A stretch of DNA of 64,000 nt from Fulvivirga sp. (GTDB lineage: Bacteria; Bacteroidota; Bacteroidia; Cytophagales; Cyclobacteriaceae): positions 1 through 64,000 of the forward strand of contig JANQLQ010000057.1 of assembly GCA_028280565.1 (NCBI GenBank), given 5' to 3'. The translations under genes and the position numbers were made by a program. Within the stretch, counting starts at the first letter, position 1. Each line of letters begins with the position of its first letter. The notes under the pieces were generated by a model, which ran no database searches, was not told where the DNA came from, and saw nothing but the letters and a program-made list of their open reading frames with translations. Positions 33,607 through 44,084 of the stretch are shown piece after piece.

Positions 33607-34485
33607 TCAAAGTACATTCAATAGCTGCTCTTTGATCTTTTCGAGCTCTTCTTTCATACGGATCACATGACGCTGGATATCAGCATCGTTAGCCTTAGCG
33701 CCAATGGTGTTGATCTCACGGCCGATCTCCTGTGATATAAATCCAAGCTTTTTGCCCAGGCTTTCCTTTTCTTCAAGCACCTCCGAAAAGTGGTCTAAAT
33801 GGTTTTTAAGCCTAACTTTCTCTTCGGTGATGTCCAATTTTTCAATATAATAGATCAACTCTTGCTCTAACCTATTCTTATCCAGGTCTTCCTCCTCTAT
33901 AAACTGACCTAGGTTACTGGTAATTCGGGCCTTGATCTTTTCCACACGCTGGGGATCACGTTTTTCCACCTCTTGTAAGCTGCTGTTAATGGATTGGATG
34001 TATCGTTCAAACTTATCCTTTAGTTGGGCACCTTCCTTTACCCTAAACGAATTACAAGCTTCCAATGCCTCACGGATAAGTTTTTGTGCTAAGGTCCATT
34101 TTTCATCATCGAGGTTATCCTCTTGATCCGTAATAGTCACCTCGGGCGAAGTGAGTGCCAATTGGAACAAGGGATCATGGGGAGCTACTACCCTATCTGC
34201 CAATTTTTTTAGTTGTAAGTAGTATTTTACAAAAAGCTCCTCGTTATATTGCTGTTTCATTTCCGTTTCCTGCTGATTAAAGTAATCTATGGTAATAGAT
34301 ACCTTACCGCGTGTAAGTATACCAGAGATCATACTCCTGATCTCTAATTCCTTTTCACTAAAGGCCTTAGGAAAACGTATATTTACATCTAAAAACTTAG
34401 AATTAAGGGTTTTTACTTCAGCATTGATCGTTATGTTATCTTGGGCATAGCTGGCAGCACCATACCCGGTCATGGATTTTAGCAT
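33607..34485 (-). CDS. YicC-family protein (RNA degradation factor)
   Basis: The 292-residue protein matches YicC/YloC: the N-terminal KSMTGYGAASYAQDNITINAEVKTLNSKF is diagnostic, and the C-terminal EIGREINTIGAKANDADIQRHVIRMKEELEKIKEQ closes the conserved region. YicC is an endoribonuclease or adaptor affecting small-RNA decay and is often next to gmk; here gmk is not in the window. The central part is a long helical hairpin. The call is secure; the RNA targets are unknown. Confidence 0.93.
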   Translation of the reverse strand: MLKSMTGYGAASYAQDNITINAEVKTLNSKFLDVNIRFPKAFSEKELEIRSMISGILTRGKVSITIDYFNQQETEMKQQYNEELFVKYYLQLKKLADRVVAPHDPLFQLALTSPEVTITDQEDNLDDEKWTLAQKLIREALEACNSFRVKEGAQLKDKFERYIQSINSSLQEVEKRDPQRVEKIKARITSNLGQFIEEEDLDKNRLEQELIYYIEKLDITEEKVRLKNHLDHFSEVLEEKESLGKKLGFISQEIGREINTIGAKANDADIQRHVIRMKEELEKIKEQLLNVL

Positions 34486-34655
34486 ATTTTTTCTTTCAAT
34501 AGACTAATATAGTGTTATGCCCGAATAACACCTACTGGTATTTAGATATATTCAGCATGGACAGAAAACAAACACCAATTATCATATGAGTATCGCTAGT
34601 GGCAATCTAATCTCCTGTAAAACAAGGATGTAGGGCAAGTTGTATTACGTCGACT

Positions 34656-37600
34656 CTAAAAATCGTAACCCAACGTGACGTGGAAGCGAGCATCGCCTAC
34701 ATTGTAGTTCTCCACGGGGTAGGCAACATCCAGCTTCACGTAATAACCTAGCAACATGGTACGCAGGCCAAAACCATAACTGTACAACCAAGGGTTGCGA
34801 TAGTCTTTTAAGTCTATCACAAATCCGGCAGATTCTATGGTCCGGTTACTGATAGAATTATCTTCATTAAATGGTGAATTCCCCGTCCAGGCAGAACCTA
34901 TATCAAAAAACCCTGTAAATTGGAGGTTCCTGAAAAAATTAGAGGTGATCGGCCCAGACTGTAAATACCGTATCAGGGGTACCCGGAGCTCCGTGTTAAA
35001 AACAAGCGCATTGTTACCCACTAGCGCGGCGTAATCAAAACCCCTGAGGTTAGTAGCAAACTCTGTAAATAGTAGCTCGCTATTATTCACCCCTTCTTCC
35101 ACTGGTGCCAAAGGGTTGTTAGCTCCTTCTGTATTATCATCTTGGTTGATCCAGTTATCCATACCTCCCAGTAAGTAGTTTTTAGGACTTCGCCCAAAGA
35201 AAGAACCATAGAAGATCCTGCTGGCTAACACGATCTCACGGTGGATCCGCTGGTAATGACGCAAATCCACTTTCAAGTTGGAAAAGCTACGATCCTTATC
35301 TTCTAATCCCTCGTAATGTTGCAAGGATACTTTAGCCCTGCTACCTTCGATCAAGTTCATCCCATTAATCACGGAATTGTCATAGACCAAACGAACAGTG
35401 GCCCCTGCAAATTGGTCGCGTACGACATCAGGTAGCTGCGGATTCCTGCCCCCTACGATGGGCTGACTCTCAAAGGTGGTGAGTGTATAAAATGGGTTTA
35501 TGCTCAGCCTTGTTTTAGTATTAAAAGGGATAGCTGCACCTAGCGTCAATGTATTTTTGCTATACTGCTGCACTTCTACATTCGTATTTTCCCACTCCAA
35601 TACATTTCTATCTACACGAACACCAAAATCGATAAAGGTTTTCAAATATTGGTATTCAGCAAATATATCTCCACTGCGAAAATCTGTGATCGCCATAATA
35701 CCGCCTGAAAAACGATGGTTTTCAAGCATATCGGTCATTTGAGCTTCCAGCAAAATGCCAAAGCCACGAAGCGGATCTATTACAAAAGAAGTAACTAGGT
35801 TATCGGCGCTGAAACGGTTCTCATAAGGCAAGGGGCCGGCTATCTTGTTATCTTTACGTAGCTGGCGGTATTGGGTAAGGAAAGACTCCCTGGCCGGGGT
35901 TTTGTTTTCAGTCACATCGTTGTCAAATGTATAGTCATTCGTATTAATGACTTCTTCATCTTCCACTGCGGCGGCTTGCTCTTCCTGTTGTGGCTCGAAC
36001 TGGTAGTTATCCGTGTCAATGATCTCGGGATCTCCCGGTTCCTCTACATCTTTCGGCGCTGTAGTCACTTGGGCAGTATCTGCCTGGACCTCGCGGGCTT
36101 CTTTGGGTTCTGTCGTATTTTGTTGTGTCGTGTCGGTTTCCACTCTCCCTGCTTCCCTCTTTTGAGCCAGTCGCTGTTCTACGATCTCCTGGATCGTGAG
36201 GCCCCCGGGCTTAGGCTTTCTCCGTTCACGAAATGCTTTTACCTGTAGCATCTGCTGTCGCGGCGTTATAGGCGTAAAGATCTGGTTGCCAGGATTAAAA
36301 TTCTTGTCATGATAGATGTAATCCTTGCCTCCTGCCTGGGATACATAAACCAAGGCTCCATTCCTAAAATCAATGTCAAAATCCCTGATGCTCTGGTCAT
36401 AATTGGTCACTTGCATGTAAACTCCTTCGGAAATGGAGTAGCTGAAGATGTTCTTTATCCCTTTTTGATCGCTCAGGTAATAAAGTTTATCTGCGCTATA
36501 AGGAATGGCCCGGGTATCCTGACTGACCGTATTCGTGACGCGCTGGAGTACATTTTTGGTAGTATCTAGGTTATAATAGAAAAGGCTTATATTATTCCCG
36601 ACCTTATCAAAGCTTTCCGCCTTGATGTTCAATGTATCAGACCTACGATTAGAACTAAAAACAAAGGTGTTAGAACCGGGAATAAAAGCGGGGTCGAGGT
36701 CATCATAGAGATCATTGGTCAAGCGTTTGGTACGATCTCTCCGGGTACTGAGCAGGTAGAGGTCGTTTTTTCCTTTTACTACACCACTGACTATGATCAG
36801 CCGGCCATTTTCAGAAAAATCCATGGACTTGACCTGGTCAAAACGTCGAAGCCTTCGCGGCAGTTTACTTTGTGTAGTAAGATCATAAAGAGTCAGGGTA
36901 AGCATTCCTCTTTTGGAATGGATGATACCTAGGGTACTGTCATTGGCCCAATTCATGATAGGCATGGTATAGTCTACCTGCTGGTTAATGACCTTGTATC
37001 CCCCGGTGATCACATCCGTCTCTTTGCCAGAATTTAGGTCTTTGATCACCACGGCATAGCGCCCGTTATTATTCCGGGTGTAGGCCAGCTTATTTCCATT
37101 AGGGCTCAGTTCAAGATTCTGATGAACAACGGCTTTCCGGTTCTTTTTTGCCGGCGCTATTTTCAATTCTGCATTAGGTGCCACATAGTTTTCTTCCACC
37201 TGCCGGTCAATATCGATGTAGAAGTTTTGCCATTCGTACAAAAACTGGTCCATAGACACCCCGAGGGTGATCGTAATACTTTTTTCCTCGTTACGGATGA
37301 TCCGTGTATAATTCAGGATATTGCCGATATTACTCTTACCATATTTCTGGGCTATAAAATTCCAGACCGATTGCCCTGCCAGGGCCGCTTCTTGGCCCAT
37401 AAGACGGTTAAGTTTTTGAGGACGTTTTGTATTGATATAGTCCCGGGTATAATCGTCCATTTCTATGCTCCAACCCTTCGCTACATAAAGCGATGCCCCG
37501 TTAATGAACCACGCCGGTAGGTTGAGCAGGATCGCACTTTGGAACATATCTTTCAGGTTACCGCCAAAAAGCATTTCATTCACCATCAAAGAAGATACCT

Positions 37601-38021
37601 TGAAAATCAATTCTTCCTTTAAGGCCTCTACGCTGCCAGGGCTCGCGATCTCTATGTAAGGTTTCACAAATTGTGTCTCCCCGCTGGGTGTAAAGGTACC
37701 ATCGTTAATTCCTACGTTACTTTGCTGCAGATCGGCAACAGAATTGTAAAGAAAAACTTTGGTCTTAGAATATGGGGGATAATCGATCATATCCGTAAGC
37801 CGGTCAAACTCATTCTCCAGGTACTCGATCACCTGCCGGGCGATTACGTTGCCCCCGTCGTAAAAGTAGACATCAAAGTTATCGGAGCTAAGGTATCTCC
37901 ACTTAAAATCCTTGAACTGGATCCTGTTCCTGCCAAACTTTTCCTGTGTCATCTGCTGGCCAAAACCTACTAAAGGTACCATCACGATGAAAAGGACAAT
38001 TAAACGTATTATCAAGCTCAT
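34656..38021 (-). CDS. TolB-propeller plus BamA/TamA-like barrel protein
   Basis: This 1121-residue exported protein has a signal peptide (1 to about 22), an N-terminal peptidase-MA-like domain (about 25-275, FDVYFYDGGNVIARQVIEYL), a TolB-like WD40/PD40 beta-propeller (about 300-590, with segments such as LSPNGNKLAYTRNN and DKLYYLSDQKGIKNIF), an acidic low-complexity linker (about 610-730) and a C-terminal Omp85-like barrel (about 760-1121, ending in YDF, a typical beta-signal). It resembles the Bacteroidota 'Tol' fusion proteins of unknown function. The next gene upstream is 3 bases away, so the two are co-transcribed. Confidence 0.9.
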   Translation of the reverse strand: MSLIIRLIVLFIVMVPLVGFGQQMTQEKFGRNRIQFKDFKWRYLSSDNFDVYFYDGGNVIARQVIEYLENEFDRLTDMIDYPPYSKTKVFLYNSVADLQQSNVGINDGTFTPSGETQFVKPYIEIASPGSVEALKEELIFKVSSLMVNEMLFGGNLKDMFQSAILLNLPAWFINGASLYVAKGWSIEMDDYTRDYINTKRPQKLNRLMGQEAALAGQSVWNFIAQKYGKSNIGNILNYTRIIRNEEKSITITLGVSMDQFLYEWQNFYIDIDRQVEENYVAPNAELKIAPAKKNRKAVVHQNLELSPNGNKLAYTRNNNGRYAVVIKDLNSGKETDVITGGYKVINQQVDYTMPIMNWANDSTLGIIHSKRGMLTLTLYDLTTQSKLPRRLRRFDQVKSMDFSENGRLIIVSGVVKGKNDLYLLSTRRDRTKRLTNDLYDDLDPAFIPGSNTFVFSSNRRSDTLNIKAESFDKVGNNISLFYYNLDTTKNVLQRVTNTVSQDTRAIPYSADKLYYLSDQKGIKNIFSYSISEGVYMQVTNYDQSIRDFDIDFRNGALVYVSQAGGKDYIYHDKNFNPGNQIFTPITPRQQMLQVKAFRERRKPKPGGLTIQEIVEQRLAQKREAGRVETDTTQQNTTEPKEAREVQADTAQVTTAPKDVEEPGDPEIIDTDNYQFEPQQEEQAAAVEDEEVINTNDYTFDNDVTENKTPARESFLTQYRQLRKDNKIAGPLPYENRFSADNLVTSFVIDPLRGFGILLEAQMTDMLENHRFSGGIMAITDFRSGDIFAEYQYLKTFIDFGVRVDRNVLEWENTNVEVQQYSKNTLTLGAAIPFNTKTRLSINPFYTLTTFESQPIVGGRNPQLPDVVRDQFAGATVRLVYDNSVINGMNLIEGSRAKVSLQHYEGLEDKDRSFSNLKVDLRHYQRIHREIVLASRIFYGSFFGRSPKNYLLGGMDNWINQDDNTEGANNPLAPVEEGVNNSELLFTEFATNLRGFDYAALVGNNALVFNTELRVPLIRYLQSGPITSNFFRNLQFTGFFDIGSAWTGNSPFNEDNSISNRTIESAGFVIDLKDYRNPWLYSYGFGLRTMLLGYYVKLDVAYPVENYNVGDARFHVTLGYDF

Positions 38022-38024
38022 TAA

Positions 38025-39095
38025 TTAATTTTGAGAATCGTAATATAACGAAAAATAACGACTAATATTTACCTCTTTATTCAATTCTTCACCGGTTTCC
38101 AAACAGGCAGCAAAATGCTCGCCAAAATAGGGAGCTAGTGAAACCCCCTTTGTCCCTAGACCATTAAATAGCCCTAAATGGTTCATTTTCGGGTGTAAAC
38201 CTATATACGGTCTTCTGTCCCTGGAGGATGGCCTAATCCCGGCTTTTTGATGAATGGTTTCAAAAGGTACGTTGATCAGCCCTGCCAATTTTTTCTCTAT
38301 TTCGTTCTTTGCCCGCTCGGTGGGAGCCCAAGAATGATCCTCGTTGTCATAATTGGATCCTACCCGGAACAAGTTGTTCCCTAACGGCACACAAAAAACA
38401 CCCCGGTTCACAATATAGTTTAACGTTATGGAAGATTTTACCTCTAAAACTTCACCTTTTACGGGGCGAAAAGGGAGCCAGCGGAAAAAAATATTGTCCT
38501 CCCAAAGGCTTCCGTCACAAAAAATGATCCTGCCGGCCGTGATGTGATCATATTCCACAGAGTCCTCATTTACAAGAAGTTGCTCAAAAGAAAACTGTTT
38601 TTTTTCCAGCAGTTCACTTGCCATGAAATATTCTTGCATGGCTTCTAGGAAAACAGCAACGTCCAAATATCCCGATCTTGCCAATACGATCCCGCCGTAA
38701 GTATCATTTACCGGTGGTGCAATACTTTTATCGTATACGGTGTCAATGAATTTTTCAAACGCAGGTGTAGCGCTTTTTCCCATCCACTCATTTTGTTCCT
38801 CCAAGGATAGGAAAGGCCGGTAGATAGGCGTATCGTTCAAGAATTTTTTCCCCGTTAAGACTTCCTGCTCCCGGTAAAAATCTAAGAGAAACGGAAAAAG
38901 TTCGTCCGCCATCCAGGTCTTTACCATTTTCCTGCCCGTGATGGGGTTATAAAGGCCAGCTGCCACCTTGGAAGAAGTGACCGGCTCATTGGCATCGATG
39001 ATCCGAATGGTTTTTGAGCGACGAAGCAACGCTAGGGCTAAGCAAGTGCCTGCTAATCCTTGTCCAACAATGATGTAGTCTACATTTTTTGACAT
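38025..39095 (-). CDS. FAD-dependent amino-acid-oxidase-like protein (DAO family)
   Basis: The 356-residue flavoprotein has the ADP-binding motif DYIIVGQGLAGTCLALAL (6-23) and the DAO-domain C-terminus with GIRPSSRDRRPYIGLHP and NGLGTKGVSLAPYF. Members oxidise glycine, sarcosine or D-amino acids, or act as the oxidase half of the MnmC tRNA enzyme; the GIRPSSRDRRP motif fits either. No tRNA methyltransferase domain is fused. It is 3 bases upstream of the TolB-like gene and probably transcribed with it. The substrate is unknown. Confidence 0.88.
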   Translation of the reverse strand: MSKNVDYIIVGQGLAGTCLALALLRRSKTIRIIDANEPVTSSKVAAGLYNPITGRKMVKTWMADELFPFLLDFYREQEVLTGKKFLNDTPIYRPFLSLEEQNEWMGKSATPAFEKFIDTVYDKSIAPPVNDTYGGIVLARSGYLDVAVFLEAMQEYFMASELLEKKQFSFEQLLVNEDSVEYDHITAGRIIFCDGSLWEDNIFFRWLPFRPVKGEVLEVKSSITLNYIVNRGVFCVPLGNNLFRVGSNYDNEDHSWAPTERAKNEIEKKLAGLINVPFETIHQKAGIRPSSRDRRPYIGLHPKMNHLGLFNGLGTKGVSLAPYFGEHFAACLETGEELNKEVNISRYFSLYYDSQN

Positions 39096-39152
39096 AGCAA
39101 CGTTAATAATTTAGCCCCCCTGCCTAACATTTTTTACTCACCCGAAATAGCG

Positions 39153-39160
39153 TACTTTTG
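39153..39160 (+). promoter_or_regulatory. Putative -7 element for the MBL hydrolase
   Basis: TACTTTTG matches TAnnTTTG and lies 42 bases before the ATG at 39203. Confidence 0.4.
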
Positions 39161-39202
39161 AGACCTGGTAAAGATCGATAAACGCACTAACTAATAATCA
39201 CA

Positions 39203-39844
39203 ATGGAGGTAAAGTCTTTCGTGTTCAATCCTTTTATGGAAAACACTTACCTGCTGTACGACGAGTCCAGGGAGGCGATCATTGTAGATCCCGGGTGTTA
39301 CGAAGACTATGAGAAGAAGGAGCTAACAAGCTTTATAGCTGATCATGATTTGAAGGTGACACGACTTTTGAATACCCATTGCCATATCGACCATGTATTT
39401 GGCAACCAGTTTGTGAAAGACAAGTACGGGGTAAAACTTGAAATACATGCTGAAGATGAGGCCACCTTAAAGGCCGTGAAGGTCTATGCTCCCAATTACG
39501 GATTCCAGCATTTTGAAGAAGCAGAAGTAGATCAGTATTTCGATGAAGGGGATACGATATCCTTTGGGAATTCCTCTTTAGAAATAGTTTTTGTGCCCGG
39601 TCATGCCCCGGGGCATGTGGCTTTTTACAATAAAAATGAAAAAATAATCATAGGCGGAGATGTCCTGTTTGACGGGAGCATAGGCCGAACCGACCTTCCG
39701 GGGGGCGACTTTGATACTTTGATCAAAAGTATCCACGAAAAGATCTTCCCCTTGGGTGACGAAATGGTGGTCTATCCCGGCCATGGGGCTACGACTACCG
39801 TAGGCAAAGAAAAACAAACCAACCCTTTTTGTGCTTTGGCTTAG
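39203..39844 (+). CDS. MBL-fold metallo-hydrolase (glyoxalase II-like)
   Basis: The 213-residue enzyme is a single metallo-beta-lactamase-fold domain. The metal motif THCHIDHVFGN (HxHxDH) at about 59-69, the downstream histidine in GHAPGHV (about 135), the aspartate in IIGGDVLF, and PGHGATTTVGKEKQTNP at the C-terminus make up the binuclear centre. The pattern matches YcbL/glyoxalase II-like proteins, which hydrolyse thioesters such as S-lactoyl thiols; bacillithiol rather than glutathione may be the partner here. pssA follows after 34 bases. Confidence 0.93.
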   Translation: MEVKSFVFNPFMENTYLLYDESREAIIVDPGCYEDYEKKELTSFIADHDLKVTRLLNTHCHIDHVFGNQFVKDKYGVKLEIHAEDEATLKAVKVYAPNYGFQHFEEAEVDQYFDEGDTISFGNSSLEIVFVPGHAPGHVAFYNKNEKIIIGGDVLFDGSIGRTDLPGGDFDTLIKSIHEKIFPLGDEMVVYPGHGATTTVGKEKQTNPFCALA

Positions 39845-39878
39845 ATCGCTTATTTAGGGATATGACGACTCATCGGCA

Positions 39879-40556
39879 ATGGTAAAAAAGCATATTCCAA
39901 ACTTCCTGACCTGCTGTAACCTGATCTGCGGTTGTGTAGGGTTAGTACTTACCTTCGAAGGAAAAGCACCCTATGCCGTGTACTTGGTTTGGCTGGCCAT
40001 GCTTTTTGATTTTCTAGATGGGTTTACCGCACGTATCTTGAAAGCTTTTTCGCCTATGGGAAAAGAGCTGGATTCATTAGCCGACCTGGTCACTTTTGGC
40101 GTGTTGCCTTCGGTCATACTTTTTAAGATGATCTCAGCAGCTTCTCCCCACGCATACCTCCCCTTTCTTGCTTTTATTATTGCCGTATTTTCAGCCTTGC
40201 GATTAGCAAAATTCAATATTGATGATCGTCAGCAAACGGTTTTTATAGGACTGCCCACCCCGGCAAACGCTTTGTTCCTTTCTTCACTTGTGTTTGTAGA
40301 TGACCTGTATCCCCAGTGGCTAACTGCACCAGTGCTCGTTGTGATCACCGTTCTATTCTCCTTATTGTTAGTAGCTCCTATCGAACTGTTTTCCTTAAAG
40401 TTCAAATCCTTTAACTGGAAAGGGAACGAGGTGCGTTTCCTTTTCCTAGGCACGGGCTTGGTACTAGTTTTACTCTGCTGGCAATTAGCCCTGCCATTGA
40501 TTATTATAGCTTACCTATTAATTTCCGTGGTTGTAAAAGCGTTTTCATCCTCCTAA
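39879..40556 (+). CDS. pssA: CDP-diacylglycerol--serine O-phosphatidyltransferase
   Basis: The 225-residue inner-membrane protein has the CDP-alcohol transferase motif split over DFLDGFTARILKAFSPMG and KELDSLADLVTFG, matching DGx2ARx8Gx3Dx3D, about residues 46-72. It carries at least five further hydrophobic segments. It makes phosphatidylserine, the precursor of phosphatidylethanolamine. The psd partner is not in the window. It lies between the MBL hydrolase and porU, all on the plus strand. Confidence 0.94.
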   Translation: MVKKHIPNFLTCCNLICGCVGLVLTFEGKAPYAVYLVWLAMLFDFLDGFTARILKAFSPMGKELDSLADLVTFGVLPSVILFKMISAASPHAYLPFLAFIIAVFSALRLAKFNIDDRQQTVFIGLPTPANALFLSSLVFVDDLYPQWLTAPVLVVITVLFSLLLVAPIELFSLKFKSFNWKGNEVRFLFLGTGLVLVLLCWQLALPLIIIAYLLISVVVKAFSSS

Positions 40557-40637
40557 CTTTACAATAATGAAAGTTTTCGAAACGTTTACCCCCTTTAACT
40601 TGTTACTTCGAAAGCTCTTTCGCTAAAATTAGTTGTA

Positions 40638-43600
40638 ATGATCAAAGTTCTACTTGTAATTTTTGGTACTTTGTGCTTTATATCAGCGTCTTTTTCCCAA
40701 AACTCGGTATTGGGCAGTGGACAGTGGTATAAAATACCAGTAGAGGAAAATGGTGTATACAAGCTTACCTATGATTTCCTCGGGAGTGCCGGTATGCCGG
40801 TGGATGAGGTGGACCCTACTAGGTTAAAAGTTTATGGTAACGCTGGTGGCATGCTTCCCCAGCCTAATTCCGATACGGTTGAAATTGACCCTATGGAAAA
40901 TGCTATTCTCGTTGTAGGCGAAGAGGACGGCAGCTTCGACCCGGGAGATTATGTGCTTTTTTATGGCTTTGATCCCCATGACCACGCCTACGGGCCTGGC
41001 GGCCTGTCTTTTGATTATAACGTTTACTCGGATCAGAACTATTACTTCATAACGGCCGACGGTGACAAAGGGATCCGTGTGGAGCCCCAGCCCAATGAAG
41101 GGAATGCTTTCCCGATCGTCGATTCATTTGATGATTACAGGCACTACGAAACCGAGGGCACAAACTTCCTGATCTCGGGAAGAGAGTGGTATGGGGAGCG
41201 GTTCGATGTAACCACCACTTATGATTTTACCTTTGCTTTTGAAGGTGTAGTACCCAGCTCTTCGATCTCCGTAACCTCGGATGTCATGGCACAGTCTTTC
41301 GCAGAGTCTTCTTTTGACATCTCTCTGAACGGTGCTGCACTGGGTTCGCAAACCGTGAGCCCGGTACCTAATTTTGAAGAGCCTCGGTTTAACAACCCCT
41401 TCAGGTACAGTATCAAGGGTAGGACAAGCCATGATTCATTCACCTTACCCGCTAACCAAGTAGCGGATCCATCTAACTTGGCTGTCCGGCTTTCTTATAA
41501 TAAGAATAGCTCAAGACGTTCCATCGGGTATCTTAATTACCTGCGGGTGGAAGTAGAACGACGGCTGCAACTGTATGACGACCAGGTCACCTTCCGATCA
41601 CTGGGTAGCTTGGCTAACGCTCAATCTACTTTTCAAATACAAAATGTATCACCGGGCAATATGACCTGGGATATTACCCAAAGAGGTTTACCCAGGGACC
41701 AAGCCTTTAACCTGGAGGGATCGGTTGCATCTTTTGGGAGCTCAACCAGCAGCTTACGTGAATTCGTGGTTTTTAACCCGGGAGAAGTACCTACACCAAG
41801 CAGCATTGAATCCATTCCCAATCAAAACATAAAAGGGATAAGTACTCCAACCTTTCTCATTATTACCCACCCGGATTTCCTTTCCCAGGCGAATAGACTG
41901 GCAGATTTCAGGCGCCAAAACGATAACATGACCGTAGCCGTGGTTACTACCGAACAGGTCTACAATGAATTTTCCAGCGGGAAGCAAGACGTTTCTGCGA
42001 TCAGGAACTACGCAAAATTCCTTTATGACAAAAGCAGCGAGCTAAAATATCTCTTACTTTTCGGCAAGGGGTCATATGACTATAAAAATGTGTTAACTGA
42101 AAACAGGAACTTTGTGCCGATCTATCAATCGTATAATTCCTTGCATCCCTTGGATACCTATGCCTCTGATGATTACTACGGATTTATGGAAGAAGACGAA
42201 GGAGCATGGTTGGAGATTAATGGTGGTAATCATACACTGGATATAGGGGTGGGTCGATTCCCTGTAAGCACCCTTGAAGAGGCGCGCGTGATGGTAGACA
42301 AAGTGATACTTTACACAACAGACCCTCGCTCACTGGGCGCCTGGCGAAATGAGACGGTCTTTGTCGCTGATGACGGCGACTCCAATCTGCATCATGGCCA
42401 AGCCGATGAATTGAGCTCATTTGTAGAAACCACGTTCAACGACTACAACACCAACAAACTATACCTGGACGCTTTTCCCCAAATTTCACGACCGAACGGT
42501 GAAACTTCGCCAGAGGCCCGTAAAGCCTTGGGTGATATCGTAGAGCAAGGGGCGTTGATCGTGAATTTCACGGGACATGGAGCAGAAACAGGCTGGATGC
42601 AAGAACAGGTACTGGATCTTTTTTTAATAGACCAGTGGAGCAACCGTTACCAACTGCCATTGTTTGTCACGGCTACCTGTGAGTTTAGCCGCCATGACGA
42701 CCCACGAAGGGTAAGCGGCGGGGAGCGTGTAGTTACCCACGAAAGAGGGGGAGGTATCGCCATTGTCAGCACCTGCCGGCCGGTGGCTTCCGATTCTAAT
42801 TTTGAATTAAATAAAGCCTTTTATAACTCGGTATTCGAGCTGGAAGACGGCGAGCTGCCACGCCTAGGGGATGTTTTTCGCCGGACAAAAAATGAAAGCA
42901 TCGATTTGGCCCAGGACACGCGCAAAGTAGGCAACAGGAACTTTGCCCTGCTAGGTGACCCTAGCTTGAGGCTAGCCTACCCGAAAGAGAGAGTGGTGAT
43001 CACCAATTTACTCGAAGGAGAGACCCCGACAGACACCTTGCGCGCCATGGCCCACATGAAGCTAAGAGGAGAGATACAAGGCCAAGATAACCTGCTAGCC
43101 AGCACATTTAACGGCACCTTGGATATTACCATATTTGATGATGAAGTATCTAAGACCACTTTCGGTAATTCTAACGCGCCCTTCACATTTGAATCCAAAG
43201 AAAATAAGATCTTTAAAGGAAGCGCCACCGTAACTGACGGTAAATTCGAGGTAGAATTCGTAGTTCCAAAGAACATCTCGCAGTCGTACGAGCCCGGTAA
43301 GATCAGTCTTTATGCCCATCATAATGATGGTGTATCGGATGCTCACGGCGCTGAAATAAATATTGTGGTCGGGGGTACCACTTCGGCTCCCCCCACAGAC
43401 ACCTCCGGACCGGGGATACAACTGTATGTAGGAGATACACTGAATACGCGGGTGACGGATATCAGTCATAACACTGTTTTGTATGCTTTGCTAGAAGACG
43501 AAAACGGGATTAACATTTCGGGGTTTGGCATCTCTAACAGCATCACTGCCGAGCTAGATGAAGATGCCGTTTTTGTATTAAATGATTTCTACACCGCCCG

Positions 43601-44057
43601 TAAAGATAATTTCCGGGAAGGCTGGGTCATCTTTCCACTAGATGACTTGGAAGAGGGCAGGCATGTACTACGGTTGAAGGCATGGGATACCTTTAACAAT
43701 CCCGGTGAAGCGGAGATTGAGTTTTTCGTAGCTGACCCAAATAACCTCGTCGTCACAGGGCTAAAAAACTCCCCCAATCCTGTACGATCAAATACACTTT
43801 TTTCTTTCGAGCATAACCGTGCCGGGGAAGATCTCGAGGCCAATTTGCAGATCATATCGAGTATGGGTGAACTAGTCCGGGACCTGGACTTCGAAATTGT
43901 AGATAGCCTGCCCGTAGTAGACCTTTTTGAATGGGACGCTACAGGTCTCTTAGGTCAAAAATTATTGCCCGGGATATACTTATACAGGTTGACCGTTCGT
44001 TCCATACTCGACGGGGCAAAAGGACAGTATTTTCAAAAACTTATTCTTATAAATTGA
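40638..44057 (+). CDS. porU: Type IX secretion system sortase PorU
   Basis: The 1139-residue protein is the gingipain-like (C25 family) sortase that cleaves the C-terminal sorting domain and attaches cargo to A-LPS. A signal peptide (1-20) precedes an N-terminal beta domain. The caspase-like catalytic domain, about 400-790, contains His647 (NFTGHGAE) and the nucleophile Cys681 (ATCEFSRHDD). It has its own C-terminal CTD-like region from about residue 1040 (NSPNPVRSNTLF to KLILIN). Length and order match Porphyromonas PorU. porV follows 27 bases downstream. Confidence 0.95.
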   Translation: MIKVLLVIFGTLCFISASFSQNSVLGSGQWYKIPVEENGVYKLTYDFLGSAGMPVDEVDPTRLKVYGNAGGMLPQPNSDTVEIDPMENAILVVGEEDGSFDPGDYVLFYGFDPHDHAYGPGGLSFDYNVYSDQNYYFITADGDKGIRVEPQPNEGNAFPIVDSFDDYRHYETEGTNFLISGREWYGERFDVTTTYDFTFAFEGVVPSSSISVTSDVMAQSFAESSFDISLNGAALGSQTVSPVPNFEEPRFNNPFRYSIKGRTSHDSFTLPANQVADPSNLAVRLSYNKNSSRRSIGYLNYLRVEVERRLQLYDDQVTFRSLGSLANAQSTFQIQNVSPGNMTWDITQRGLPRDQAFNLEGSVASFGSSTSSLREFVVFNPGEVPTPSSIESIPNQNIKGISTPTFLIITHPDFLSQANRLADFRRQNDNMTVAVVTTEQVYNEFSSGKQDVSAIRNYAKFLYDKSSELKYLLLFGKGSYDYKNVLTENRNFVPIYQSYNSLHPLDTYASDDYYGFMEEDEGAWLEINGGNHTLDIGVGRFPVSTLEEARVMVDKVILYTTDPRSLGAWRNETVFVADDGDSNLHHGQADELSSFVETTFNDYNTNKLYLDAFPQISRPNGETSPEARKALGDIVEQGALIVNFTGHGAETGWMQEQVLDLFLIDQWSNRYQLPLFVTATCEFSRHDDPRRVSGGERVVTHERGGGIAIVSTCRPVASDSNFELNKAFYNSVFELEDGELPRLGDVFRRTKNESIDLAQDTRKVGNRNFALLGDPSLRLAYPKERVVITNLLEGETPTDTLRAMAHMKLRGEIQGQDNLLASTFNGTLDITIFDDEVSKTTFGNSNAPFTFESKENKIFKGSATVTDGKFEVEFVVPKNISQSYEPGKISLYAHHNDGVSDAHGAEINIVVGGTTSAPPTDTSGPGIQLYVGDTLNTRVTDISHNTVLYALLEDENGINISGFGISNSITAELDEDAVFVLNDFYTARKDNFREGWVIFPLDDLEEGRHVLRLKAWDTFNNPGEAEIEFFVADPNNLVVTGLKNSPNPVRSNTLFSFEHNRAGEDLEANLQIISSMGELVRDLDFEIVDSLPVVDLFEWDATGLLGQKLLPGIYLYRLTVRSILDGAKGQYFQKLILIN

Positions 44058-44084
44058 CTATATTTGGAGGCTTAGCATCGCTTT